From positions 67,001 through 131,000 of the forward strand of contig NC_091972.1 in NCBI RefSeq assembly GCF_036711975.1: a stretch of 64,000 bases of DNA. The letters are read 5' to 3'. The position numbers and the translations under genes are program-made. The stretch is from Onthophagus taurus. Taxonomy: Eukaryota > Arthropoda > Insecta > Coleoptera > Scarabaeidae. The notes beneath the pieces were generated by a model. The model was not told the DNA's origin and searched no databases. It saw nothing but the letters and a program-made list of their open reading frames with translations. Positions 11,547 through 23,481 of this stretch are shown piece after piece; position 1 is the first letter of the stretch; each line of letters opens with the position of its first letter.

Positions 11547-14500
11547 TTAGTATTTTTCACGAATCGTAGCAATAACTTTTAAAGGTGTGTTTTTCTCTGG
11601 TTGCAATAACATCCCCCTATTCAGTCTTTTTGGTGATTTAACATTAAATGGTCTCTTAATATGCGGTACTGCAGCTCTCGGAGTTAAACTCGAATCCTTA
11701 ACATCCCTAAAATTCATATCCCTTAATGGAGACCCCCTCGTTTTTCCATAAACCCCTAAAACACAACCGTCCTTTAAGTCGTTTTCCTTATTTACCACTT
11801 TACCTTCATCGATCACCACTGCAACTTGATCGTTTCTTAAACGTTGAAGCCTTTTTGGACTTTTTGTCATCCGTTTTCTCGGACTAATTGTATTTTTCTT
11901 TAGCCTTCTTGTATTTTCTTCGGCTTTTAAAGCTCTAATTCGATTCGATTGCCGATCCACCTGTCTAATCGCACCCAATTTATTTGTTTGCACTCTTGGA
12001 ATTAAATTGGGGGTACATTTCACAGAATTTGGGATTGGATTGGAATTATTTATATTAGGATTCGATAAATCAGTATCAACGAGATCGTCAAACAGGCGAG
12101 CTTTAGCCAAAACCATCCCCGCATTTTGATTTCTTAAACGAATCAAAGAAGCCCGGCACCTTTCACTTGCATCAAAATTTGATGAAGATGATAAACTAGA
12201 CTGTTGTGAGTTTTCAAAAAATTCTTTACTTGATTTCCAATTATCGCTTAAACGCTTTTTAGGTTTTGTTATAGACGGTGATGAACTTCCATTAAAAGAT
12301 AACGATCTTAATGAGTAACGATTCGAATCTAAGGATTTTGGTGTTAGCGGATTGCTTAAAACTGGAGTTATAGGTAATTGAATTTCTTTTTGGATGATTG
12401 GATGATTTAATTGATTTGTGTTACTTATCGGACTGTTGTGAGTGCTTGAAATGTGCCAAGTTTTGTTTCTAATCAATTTTTGTCGATCGGAATCTCGAGA
12501 TCTTCGCCTTAATGTACCAATTTTTCTTGCGCTGGGCGATCTAATAACTTTTTGTTCGGTTGACCTCCGTATTTTTAATTCTCTACTTAATCTTTTAGCT
12601 AATTGATCTGCAGTTGGACTCATTGGTTGTAATTGTTCCAAGGTGTGCTCATAAACGCACTGAACATTTTTAACTGTATCGATATTGTCAATATTTTTAG
12701 TAATCATTTCTTCAGGAAATTTATCATTACTTTCTAATTCAATTGATATCCTTCTTTCAATTTCTGATACTCTACTTTTTATCTCTTCGTATTCCATCCT
12801 TGGAATTTTTACATAATCTGATTCTTCCCGTAAATTAGCGATTTCTTTAATTTCATTGAGATGATCTAGATTTGTCGATTGAACAATTTCTTTGGAGATA
12901 TCGGAATTTGATTGTGAAGATCCACCATATGAATTTCGTTTTTTATTTTTCCTGAAATCGGCTACATGACTTAATTGGGACCAACGCCTTTCTAACATCG
13001 TTTTTGTTCCTAAAGCACTTAAACGTGATGATATTGATACAGATTCCTCGTTTGTTTTGATCGATTTACTTTTGGATTTCAATAACCATTTTTTGTCCTT
13101 TTCTTTTGTTCTGGTTTTTATAAAAAATAATGTTTGGATTAGTTGTGTGTGTGTTTAGAAAATATTAATCACTTACTTTGGATTAAATGGTGTTGCTAAA
13201 GTTGAACTTTGCGGAAGTTTCGTAATCAAGTCCTTCCTAAAAAAATAATAAATAATTACGACGTTACAACTGTTATTATTGCATATAATTAACATACTTT
13301 TTTCGCATAGAGAAACCAGCTCCATCAAACTTCCTCTTTTTTGCGGATCGAGTCAATAACGGTGTCACTAATAAATCTGGAGTTGCTACAACCTCCCGAC
13401 TACCATTTCCTTCTTGGCTACCTCCACCTTCTCCCGACTTACTTGTCACAATCTTCTTTAAACCATTCAACATTCTTGTTAACGATCCACTTCTTCTTTT
13501 CTTCTTTTTCTTCAATGCTACAATTGCACCATCTTCATCTGTTAAAGACGCGGATGAACAAGATAATGCAATCCTTTCAATTATATCCTCAGGAACAAAA
13601 CCAATTTGATTTGCATTTTCAATTAGCAACTAAACAAGCATTCTTTTTAATCAAAAATGATTACAATAAATTAAAAATACCTTTAAAACTTCACAAAACT
13701 TATTTATGCGATGAGTAGCACTTGGTGCAACTTTTTCTTCAACAGGAAGTAATGTGGGGCCAATAACAACGGCTAAATTATAAGCGTCCATTTTGTTATA
13801 GTTTGAAAATTCGGTTATTTGATATAAAAACTAAAACAAAAATAAATTAAGCAAAAGTATTAATTTATTTAATTAATTTCTTATTAAATTTTTTTTGAAT
13901 TACCTGCATCAGATAAGCTAGAATGTTAAGATGTTCGGAAGGTAATAAAAGACAAACTAAAAGTATGGCATGTAAGTTAGATTGAGATAAAATAATGCAA
14001 TGTAATAATGTGTCTTGAAATGTAATAGGAATTAAAGGATCGGGTAGTTCACGAAAGAAAGTTTTTAGAACACTCGCTACGTCAATTTCATGATGATCGT
14101 CACTTAAATAACATCCAGCATCTAATGATAACTGTAACAAAAATTAAAATAAAATTAGAAATAGAGCTAAAATAAAGTTTAATGTAATTAAGTCAAATTC
14201 TGGCAATACCTTTATTTCGTTTTGTCGTGACTTTGAACCCCCTTTCCTAAATAAACCCTCAGTCTTAACTTTTGTCAATAAAAAGGAACACATTTCATCT
14301 AAAATTTTTGGTACCACCAATTGCTGGCCGCTAACCAAAGTAACTGTCTTCATCGGTAGCGTTTGTAAAGGCACTTTGAACACTTTTCTTGACTTCGTTT
14401 TCTACAAAACAGAACAAATCAAAAAGAAAACAATAGTTTTTATTTATTGAAATGGATAAAATAACAAACCTGTATATTCTGTCGAGATGGTTTTTTAACG

Positions 14501-14586
14501 CGAAATTTTATCCCCAAACCACGTAAATCTTGCACAGCAAGATTTTTAATCTCGTCCTTTTTGTGTACATCGTTTAAAAACATCAT
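11547..14586 (-). CDS. ARHGAP11A: RhoGAP of the ARHGAP11A type (RhoGAP54D-like)
   Basis: Mitotic/cytokinetic Rho GTPase-activating protein family. Exons 14586-14470, 14401-14210, 14131-13904, 13830-13681, 13629-13298, 13236-13177 and 13110-11547 give 880 residues. The N terminus (DLRGLGIKFRVKK) and the step into KVFKVPLQTLP match ARHGAP11A (HLRAFYGIKVK, IFGVPFNALP). The GAP domain spans about residues 45-290: arginine finger GLFRKGG, then VLKTFFRELPDPLIP and NKMDAYNLAVVIGPTLLP. At the last motif most active RhoGAPs have Asn (GPN or APN), but here it is Thr. A KKRK basic patch follows (TRSAKKRKFDG), as in the human protein, then a long basic Ser-rich tail with ERRWSQL and many SPxR/K sites. 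A KEN sequence (VVNKENDLKDG) near the C terminus could be an APC/C degron, as expected for a mitotic protein. The start codon could be either of two adjacent ATGs. It shares its upstream region with NOL6. Confidence 0.85.
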
Positions 14587-15203
14587 CGGTATGATTAAAA
14601 GGAATCACAAACCGCTTTTAAAAGTTTCAAAACTTTACATCATTTGATAGCTCCAAACAGAACGACCAGTTTTAAACTCGTAATGTCAAATGTCAAACAA
14701 AAAGATATGCTGTGATTGGATAATTAAATTTTGTGTTGGCGGGATATTTCATTTGAAAAATAACCGTCATTTTATCGGAAAAAAAGTGTTTTCAGTTTTA
14801 AATATAAAAAAATATTAACTTGGTGCACTGAATTACAAAATAATACACGTTTAGTACTTGAAATATGTTTTTTAAATTACAACGATAAATTTTATGGTTT
14901 AAAATAATTTTGTTTATTATTTTTCCTTTAATATGAATAAAGGATTTAAACTCGTGAAAATGAAAAATAAAATAAATTAACAAAACATCAATTTTCTAAA
15001 ACATGCTACAATCAGCGTATTGTACAATGCACTTTGCAGACCTTGGCTACAATCAATCGAAACAAATTTTCTGTTATGACATTTAAAAAGATTTAAAACG
15101 GCATAAGCACACGTGATTTTTTAAGGTTATGTACAAAATATTTAACCTTAGTAAGTTTTTCAAAGCTACGTATCCTATTACGTATAATCAATTATCTTGA
15201 AGA
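14587..15203. promoter_or_regulatory. Head-to-head promoter region of the RhoGAP and NOL6 genes
   Basis: 617 bp separate the two divergent start codons. There is no ORF, and AT-rich sequence runs throughout. A CACGTG E-box occurs at about 15110-15116 (AGCACACGTGATTTT). Divergent arrangement implies closely spaced or shared promoter elements; this is inference from layout. Confidence 0.45.
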
Positions 15204-18200
15204 ATGATTTTTCGCGATTTGGAAAATTACGAAGAACCTGAAAATGAAAGTGATAGTTCTACTGAAAATAAGAATAAAGAAAAGGTTGACTCTAAAAGAA
15301 AAGTGTCCGAAAATGAAGGTAAAATGAATAAAAAAGCTCGAAAAGATTTGTATAAACAACCAACAACGGATGAATTGAATCAATTAAAAGAAACTGAAAA
15401 TTTATATTCCTCGAGTTTAATGAGATTACAAATTGAGGAATTATTGGGGAAGATTAACGTTTCAAAAAGGTACATTAATAAAGTTGAGGACTTTTGGAAC
15501 GAATTTAAAGAAGTTATGGAAAATTTCAACGATTTAGTTGATCATAAAAGGATATTTAAGATTGATTCACTCGATATAAAATGTGATAAAGAGTTCAATT
15601 TAAACGATATTGAATTTATTAAACCAGAAAAGTACAAATTATTTGGGTTGTATAAGCTTGAATGTATTACAAATAAAAAAGATGAATTTAATGTGAATAT
15701 AAATATCAGCATTCCCACAAAATTTTTCCAAGAAAAAGATTATTTGAATAATCGTTATTTAGTGAAAAGAGATTTTTATATTCAATATCTTTTTGCAGGC
15801 TTCAAAAAAGTTGAGAATTGGAATAAATATGATTTTTGCATCAATTATTATAAAAAGTTAAAATATTCTCCGTACATTTGTATAAAACATTTAAACAACA
15901 TCAAAATTAACGTTTTTTTAACGGCCGAAGCAAATACTTTTAAGTTAAGAAGAGTTGTGCCTGATATGAACAACATGAAAATTGATTTTGATAAAAATTT
16001 TGTGTCTGTGAATGTTAAAGATTACGAAAATGTTCCTACACTTTTTTACAATTCAATTTTAGCAAGAGATTTGACGCTAAATGAAAATTACGATTGGTTA
16101 GAATCGAAAATTAATTCTAAAAATGTTCAAGATGGACTTAAATTGGCTTTGATTTGGTTAAATTTAAGAGAATTAAATGATTGTTTTAATGGATTTAATT
16201 ATGAAATAGTATTATTTCTTGTGGGGTATTTAATCGAAAAGAAGAAAATTAATGAAAACATGAGTTCTTATCAAATTGTTAGGATATTTTGGTATTTTTT
16301 GATAAATTCTGATTGGAGTAAAGAACCAATATATATAAGAAACGATTCGCTGGAAAATTTTTCTGAAAATTTGAACTTATTTAAAAATAATTACGATGTT
16401 GTTTTTCTTGATAAAACCGGCTTTTTTAACTTAACATCATTTCTTGATCTCGATAATTACCAAACGATACGAAACGAAGCTAAAAGAGCCCTTGAAATTT
16501 TAGATAGCAATAATTTTAATTCATTTAGTTATTTGTTTAACACTAAAATTTCGTTCCTTCTCCAATTTGATGCAGTTGTAAAAATTAATAATTTTAACTT
16601 GGATGTAATTTTTAAAAAAACGAATGCTCCGGAAAAGTGGAAATATTATGGCTTTTATGATTATTTGATCACAAAAAAGATTAAAGATCTTTTAAAAAAA
16701 GCTTTAAATCATCGTGTTTTTCACATAACCCCAAAAATATTTTACGATTTTAATAATAAATTACAAATGATTTTAATTGGGATCGTTTTAAATCCGGAGA
16801 AAGCTTTTAATACCATAGAAAAGGGCCCTTCTGAAGAAAATCCGATTGAAGTCAAAGAATTTAAAGAATTTTGGGGTAAATTCTCTGATTTCAGAAGATT
16901 TCAAGATTCCACGGCCGCAGAAGTTGCTGTTTTTCCAAGAAAAACAATTCAAGATCGTAGAAATATTTATGCTACCATTATAAATTATGTATTAGAAGAG
17001 AAATACGGTTTAAATATCGAATTGATTGGGAATCAATTTGAAGAGTTTGTAGCAGATACATTTAGAAAACCATCTTTTCCATCTGGAACTAACGAAGAAG
17101 CCTGCTTAAAAGTAAAACATATTTTTGATGATTTATCTGAAAAAATGAGAAATTTAAAATTGGAATTAACCATAAATAGTATTCAAGGAGTTTCCCCTGT
17201 ATTTTGTTACACACATTTATTTCCTCCCATTTCAACTAATTATCAATGCGACGAAAAAATTACAACACATTTAGATCAAAATGTAATATTTAATAATGTA
17301 AAAGAACTTAAAGCCGTTCCTAAATACGTTTACCCAATTGAATGTGTTATAAAATTATCAAGATCTTCAGCTTGGCCGAACGAAATTGAAGCACTTCGAG
17401 CGATTAAATGTGAATTTTATTTAAAAATTTCTTCATTATTAAACGAAGAGCTCAAGAACAAAATCATAACTCAACCCAATTTTGATTGTTTACAAGTCTT
17501 TTATGAAGGTTTAGTTTTCCGATTTAAACTTTTCATTGAAAAAGAATTAATTTTATTGAAGAAGTCAATAAACTCCGAGGGGGCGGTTATTTATCAAGAA
17601 ACCGAAGAATGTTTTGAATTAGAAAAAAATTCACAAATTTTACCGAAAATAATAAGCGCATTAAATGGGTAAGTAATTGTTGGAATTTAAAAATTAATTT
17701 AAATGTTTTTTCTAATTTCTGTAGAATTCATCAGGAAAATCCGAGTTTTGGTTCTTGTTCAACGTTGATTAAACGTTGGTTAAGATCCCAAATGATTGAT
17801 GATGATCACATGTCGGATATAATAATCGATTTATGGAATGCTTCTTTATACATAAATCAAAACTCTTTCAATAAGTTTAATTTACCTCAAATTGGATTCA
17901 TTCGATTTTTAAAGCATGTTGCTAGTTTTGACCCAAAAACCGATTTTATTCTTGTTAATTTTAATGAGGATATTGAAAGTAAGTAAATTACTTAGTGCAT
18001 TATATTACTGAATTTCCTAATGAACGCGGCCGTTGGGTTAGATTTAATAAATAAAAAATCAACTTTTTTTCTAGAATCACGTTTGGATGAAATTGAAAGT
18101 AATTTTATAAATAATCGTTCGTCTTTACCGTTTTTGTACATTGTAACTCCATATGACAATGGAAAGTCTATTTTTTCGAAAAGAGGGCCTAGTGAAGAAA

Positions 18201-18877
18201 TTTTAAGGAGGATTTCAATTTTAGCAGAAGCTGCTTACACCTACTTAAATGATATTTCAATTAAATGGAAAAAATTTGAAATAAAAGTAACAATTTATGC
18301 TATTAATTTACCCCTTCAGTATTTAATTGTTCCTTATACTTTTTAAGAATTTGTTTCAACCAAGTTTGGAAGGCTACGATTTAATAATTAATCTGGTATC
18401 TCATTTAAATCCGCTAAAATATCAACAAATACCGTTTAAAAATGTTAATAAATCTGTTGATATAGAAAATTATGATAGAAATGTTTCTAAATTCTTTCCA
18501 ATTATCGATTTTAATCCAATTCAAAAGTTTTTGAAAGAGTTAAGAGTAAGTTTTTTCTAGAGTTACATTTTTTAATGTCCTTGTTTTAAACCGATTTTTA
18601 AAGGTAATTTATGGAAAATACGCATTATTCTTCCATGATTCATATGGTGGAGAAACTATTGGAGTTTTATGGATTAAAAGCGAATTAGAACCAAAAGAAT
18701 TTAAGGTTGGGTCAAAAATTTTTTTGCATGCTTATCTTTTAATTTATTTTTTTCTAGATCGGCAATGTAAATTGTAAGAAAAAAGTTGGTGACAAATTGG
18801 TGTTAAATAGAGAAGCTATTATAGAAGATATTTACAACAGAGGAATGGGTTTAATTAAAAGTATCGAAAAAGCATAG
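15204..18877 (+). CDS. NOL6: NOL6 / Nrap nucleolar protein (Mat89Ba orthologue)
   Basis: Small-subunit processome component, built of degenerate nucleotidyltransferase and poly(A)-polymerase-like domains, needed for 18S rRNA maturation in the nucleolus. Exons 15204-17668, 17725-17978, 18075-18286, 18348-18545, 18604-18705 and 18758-18877 give 1116 residues (human 1146). Diagnostic blocks in order: LYKQPTTDELNQLKETENLY, SSLMRLQIEELL, then NVNINISIPTKFFQEKDYLN and NRYLVKRDFYIQYL. Further on: NVQDGLKLALIWLNLREL, then MSSYQIVRIFWYFLI, FWGKFSDFRRFQDSTAAE, TINSIQGVSPVF, IKRWLRSQM, PQIGFIRFLKHVASFD and LFFHDSYGGETIGVLW. An acidic/basic N terminus (about 1-45) fits a nucleolar protein. The start ATG at 15204 is the first in frame and sits just after the bidirectional region. 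Convergent with hemomucin. Confidence 0.96.
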
Positions 18878-19772
18878 GTTCGTTATTTTTATGTTTGTTA
18901 AGCAAATGATATTAATAATAAATTTTGTATATTGAAAGAAAAAAGTGAATTTTAATACACATAAATTTAATCAGACTGGTTTAACATGTGTAAGAAATCT
19001 GAACTCTTCAATTAATGCATTGATGAAGACCACCTCAGCCTTACCACATAACTTCCATACCTCATTTTATTCTAAGAAAATTTAATAAACACATAGAAAA
19101 AAATATATATTTAATTTTTTAAGGAACTCTTTATTAATTAACTTTCAGTACAACAATGAACAAAAACAAATTATTAAACAAAGAACTACTTAAAAAATAG
19201 AACATAAATGCCTTTGAAAATAACCCGTAGCGATTAACTACCACAATTTAAACGCTTAAATATACAAAAATTTAGTACTAAGTTTCAAATCTATTCAGTG
19301 TAGCTCCGAATTAAATAATCTCAAGGTAAACAAGGTCAAAAAAAGTTTTTAAAAAACTTCTCCAGCATTAACTTTACTGATTATTGCCAAAAATGTGCGT
19401 TTAAGTTCAGGAAGTTTCAGATAATTTTGTTCCAAAGAATTGTTTCTCAACAATAAAAACACGTTGAAGAAAATATCAAAGAAAACGAAAAAAAAAAACA
19501 ATGTACTAATCATATAAAAACGAACAAAATCACAGATGATGAAATATGGAATGTGAAAGTGATTGTTATTATGATATTTGTAGCTGCCATATGTTCGCCA
19601 ATTAACGTTTTCGAATTCATTTAAAGTATTTTTAGAAAGTATTATTTTTGATTCTTCCAAGCAGATTATAATAAGAAATTTATATTAAAAGATAGCAGTA
19701 TCACCAAAAATCAAATTAACATATTAAAAAAATAGAAATAGTTAAACAAAAGAACCAAATATATCTTCAAAA
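18878..19772. other. Convergent 3' region without a supported gene
   Basis: 895 bp between the stops of NOL6 (+) and hemomucin (-), AT-rich. A minus-strand open frame at 19349-19660 contains a poly-Phe run generated by an A-tract and resembles no family I know; I do not call it. 3' UTRs of both genes lie here. Confidence 0.5.
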
Positions 19773-21978
19773 TTACAACTCAATACGTTTTTTGGTGTCT
19801 TTGGTCTTAGTTTCACTCACTTTTACCTTGTCTTTTACTCCATCACCCATTTTTTGTACAGTTTCCTTTTCATTCTTTGTTTTAGTTTTCTCTACATTTT
19901 CTTGTTTACGATCGTTTGGTGTTTCTTGTGTTTTTGGAACATCTTTCTTATTCTCAGTACTTTTTATGTCTTCTTTAACGGTTTTTTTTACTTCTTCTTT
20001 AATGTCTTTTTTTACTTCTTTAATGGGAACATCGTTCTTTTGTTTCGTTGGCTTTTGTGGCGTAACAGTTGGTTTTTCTGTGGTTGTAGGTTTTGGTTTT
20101 TTCATTGTTTCAGTTGGTTTTTGAATGTTTTCCTTTACTTTTCCAGTTTTTATTGGTTTCTGATTATTATCAGTTGGTTTTTCAGTATTTTTATTTGATT
20201 TTTGTACGTTTTCTTCTTTTATATTTTGCGGTATGGACGGTTTTGGAGTCGTTGTTGTCGGCTTCTCGGTTGTAGTGGTCGGTTTTGGTGTTGTACTCGT
20301 GATCGTTTCTGTTTTAGGTGGCTGAGGAGTAACCTTGACCGGTTCTTTTTTTAGTCCGTAACCTTCCAATCCCAATTTATCAGCGGAAATTCTTCCGATG
20401 TAATCATTAAAAGGCGTACCTAGATAAACTTGACCTTTAAAAATGTGCATTTCGCAAATCGCAGAGATTTTTTTATTCGTTGTATGCCAACTTTGAATTA
20501 TTTCCGCATTTTTTGATAAATGTAGAATAGTTACACGCTTTGGCAATAAAAGTGATAATGATGAAAAATGACCAACCTAAAATATTTTTATTGTTGAAAT
20601 CAATGTTATTCAAGGTAATTTTAAGTACTTACAAAGTGAATAGCTTTTTCTGCATATTCATTTGGATAAATTTTTTGAATCAAGTTGAATCCAAATTCGG
20701 TTAAACCGAAAATTCTTGAGATAAATTTTCGAATTAATGGCCACGGCGCTAAAAACTGTGTAGGAATTGGGTTTTCAGAATCGCGACTTGCGACTAATGG
20801 GGCGAAAAATCCACCCTTTCCATCAGATTTTAAATTATCTGGCAACCCAGGTAAACCATCAATAAACAGATCACTACTTCCCTTTTTAGGACCTTTCAAG
20901 TAATACCTATGTATTGCGCTGGCTCCAGTTTCAACAACTAAAACGAAATCTTCATCTTCAGACAATGCTACACCATTAGCAAAGAGAAGATTATCAATTA
21001 AAACGGTGTTTTCTTTCGTTTTTGCGTTGTAATGAATTAATCTTGAATAAGAAAAAAAGTAAGAATTGTTTTAATTTTATTTTAAAGTGTTTCTTTAACC
21101 TTCCACTTCCATCAGCAAAAGAGTCTATTGCTCCATCTTGGAGTAAAAATTCAGTACTTGAGTCACTCCAAAAAATGTCTCCGTTGGTAGCTAAAGCAAT
21201 ACTGTTTGGTAGCTTTGGTTTTTTGCCAGCAATTTCTTGATCAACAGAGATTAATTGAGTTGTATCTCCTATAAAAAATTTAAAAAAAAATAATCCAATT
21301 TTGAACATAAAGTATGTTGAGATAAGACAAATAGTGTATTTCAAGGTTAAAGTTGGCACTAAATAAAAGTATATAAACATGTCAATTAATGTAATTAACT
21401 AATTTACCATTTTGATTACTCTTATTCAACATAAAAACATTTTGGATTATCATCCTATCAAATAATTACCTGTTTTTACATTAACCTTAAAAATACCATA
21501 ATAAGCATCGACGGCAATCAAAAACCCATCTTTATCAAAAGCAATCCCCAAAGGTCTTCCACAGATCTTTTCTTGATAAGGTCCTTTACAAGGTTTTCCA
21601 AATTGAACAATTGGTATTATATGTTCCCCTATTAATTTAACGATTTCTCCACTTTGCAATGAAGTGTATAATTCCCCATCGTAATCGGCGAAACCCTCAG
21701 GACCATTCAGTTGTCCTTTATGCCAAATTTCAACATTGTCTAATTTATTATTTAAGGCTAATTTCCCTTCTAACGGCATAGAAGGTGTTATCCTAAAAGA
21801 ATAGTACAGTAAAGGTTAATATTACGCGGAGAATTTACAAGATTTTAACTTACGTTCGTGAATTTGATATTTTACAATACGGCGGTAAATTTGGCATGAA
21901 AGCAATTAACAAAATGATCACAATACCTTCAGCTACGCGTAGGGTAACGAAACGCATTAATTTAGTGAAAAAACCCAT
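19773..21978 (-). CDS. Hmu: Hemomucin: APMAP/strictosidine-synthase-like membrane protein with mucin-type tail
   Basis: Exons 21978-21854, 21792-21470, 21268-21100, 21041-20633 and 20576-19773 give 609 residues (Drosophila Hemomucin is of similar size). A short cytoplasmic stretch is followed by one membrane anchor (LRVAEGIVIILLIAFMPNL, about residues 14-33). A six-bladed beta-propeller of the strictosidine-synthase-like family spans about 50-430. Its blocks are GPEGFADYDGELYTSL, CGRPLGIAFDKDGFLIAVDA, NSIALATNGDIFWSDSST, LLFANGVALSEDEDFVLVVE, LPGLPDNLKSDGKGGFF and GQVYLGTPFNDYIGRIS. The tail (about 430-609) is rich in Thr, Pro and Lys with repeated KPT, TPKP and TTTEKP units, then becomes strongly charged. 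Hemomucin is a haemocyte and gut surface glycoprotein that binds lectins. The Thr/Pro part suits O-glycosylation, while the very Lys/Glu-rich end is less usual for a mucin. Start chosen at the ATG that gives the family N terminus. Confidence 0.9.
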
Positions 21979-23481
21979 TTTTACTCGATTTGTTTCACCG
22001 TTTGTGGTGATATCACCGTAATGGACTCGTTTACAATGAACTCAGATAACCTATAAAAAGTACGCTCGTTTTATTCGAATGACAGTTCAAGTTTAATTCC
22101 AATGACGTGTAATATCTTTGATCTTTTTAATCTTGTAAATGCATCGAAAGAGAAGCGATAATAAAATTTATTTAGTTTTTTAATAAAAATTTGTTTATAT
22201 AATTTTTCTTAAGCGAATTTTAAAATGCAATTGATTTGTTATTTAGAGCACATAATTTTATTAAATGAATTCTCTTAAAATTTCATTAAAGTTAACTTGG
22301 CTAACTTCAGAAAATAATAATTATTATCCTTAATTATTAAGGTTCGTGTGCTTCGACAAATAGAACTAACAATAAGTCTTGGAACTAACAATAAGTATTT
22401 TGACTTTGCTGATAAAAATTATTAAATTTTATTTTGAATTAATTTTGTAAATTAAGAGTTATTATCAACCGATGTACTTAAAGAATACTCATTGTTATTA
22501 TGATGTTTAACTTCTAATTATACCCTCAGCAAGAAGATAAGTATAACAAGGGTATAACATATTTGTAATACATTGAGATATTAGGTACCAAGAATAATTT
22601 TTATTCTTTGTAATTTATTATATGAAAACTTAATACCCAAAATTTTCATAAGAACTTTCAATTTCGCCACCCTTATGTCGTTTAAAGTCATTCGATGTAT
22701 TAGTAAATTCTAATCGACATTTTGGGATATTAATGTGTTTTTATACTTTTTAATAGTAGAAAAAAATGAACAAAATTTATTAAAATTAAATACACATTAC
22801 TTAATAGGCATAGATGCTAGTTGGGTTGCATATTTTATTAAAAATTTATTTTCAAATATCAACCTTTTAATCAAATCACTAAAACAAACTAAATTAAATC
22901 AACATTGTATTAATTTATTTCACTCATTTTGAAGTTATGATTATGAATATCATAGATAATTATATTGTATTAATAATGAAAACCAAAAATAGGTTACAAT
23001 ATGTACACAAATGAATTCTGTGGAAAATTTATGCTTGAAATTCTCTTTATATCATTTCAACCCTTATTTCGAACTGAATCAATAACTTAACTCAATAACG
23101 AGACATCTTAAGACCTCCTCCAGAGGATCCACACCATACATTATCCTGTCATTTCATTTAAAACTTCACTTTTTTAATACACAATCTAAGACAGAAGTCT
23201 TGTCAAGTCTCTATTTAAGAGACTTAAACGAAAACGTGTCAATCGTCGTTAAAACGCCCACAGATTGAATTAATTTCAAAAGCTTCCTTTCAACTACAAA
23301 GTTTACAACTTACAATTAGATGCTTTAGGTCTTCAGTTAACATTGAAACACGAATAACGTCAATTTAAATATCTTAAAGGGAATTTACAATTAGTTTGTG
23401 ATGATATAAAAGCAATCGAAAAATTTAAGTACGACCAGTTTTTAATAGAGGTTCAATCAAAACCATACTTAAAATTAAAAA
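21979..23481. other. Gene-free stretch between hemomucin and the odorant receptor
   Basis: 1.5 kb of AT-rich sequence. The left end should hold the hemomucin promoter and 5' UTR, and the right end holds a TATA/Inr pair for the receptor (listed separately). A short perfect dyad (AAGACTT, around 23190) and scattered A/T runs are all I see; no coding sequence. Confidence 0.45.
23405..23440 (+). promoter_or_regulatory. TATA box and initiator of the odorant receptor gene
   Basis: TATAAAAG at 23405-23412 and an arthropod-type initiator ACCAGTT centred on A 23437, about 32 bp downstream. This is the usual TATA-Inr spacing. It would give a 5' UTR of about 45 nt before the ATG at 23482. Confidence 0.55.

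Noticed and set aside
19349-19660. 103-codon minus-strand open frame with a poly-Phe stretch
   Set aside because: The run of Phe comes from a 10-A tract, there is no similarity to a known family, and it sits in the convergent 3' region of two genes.
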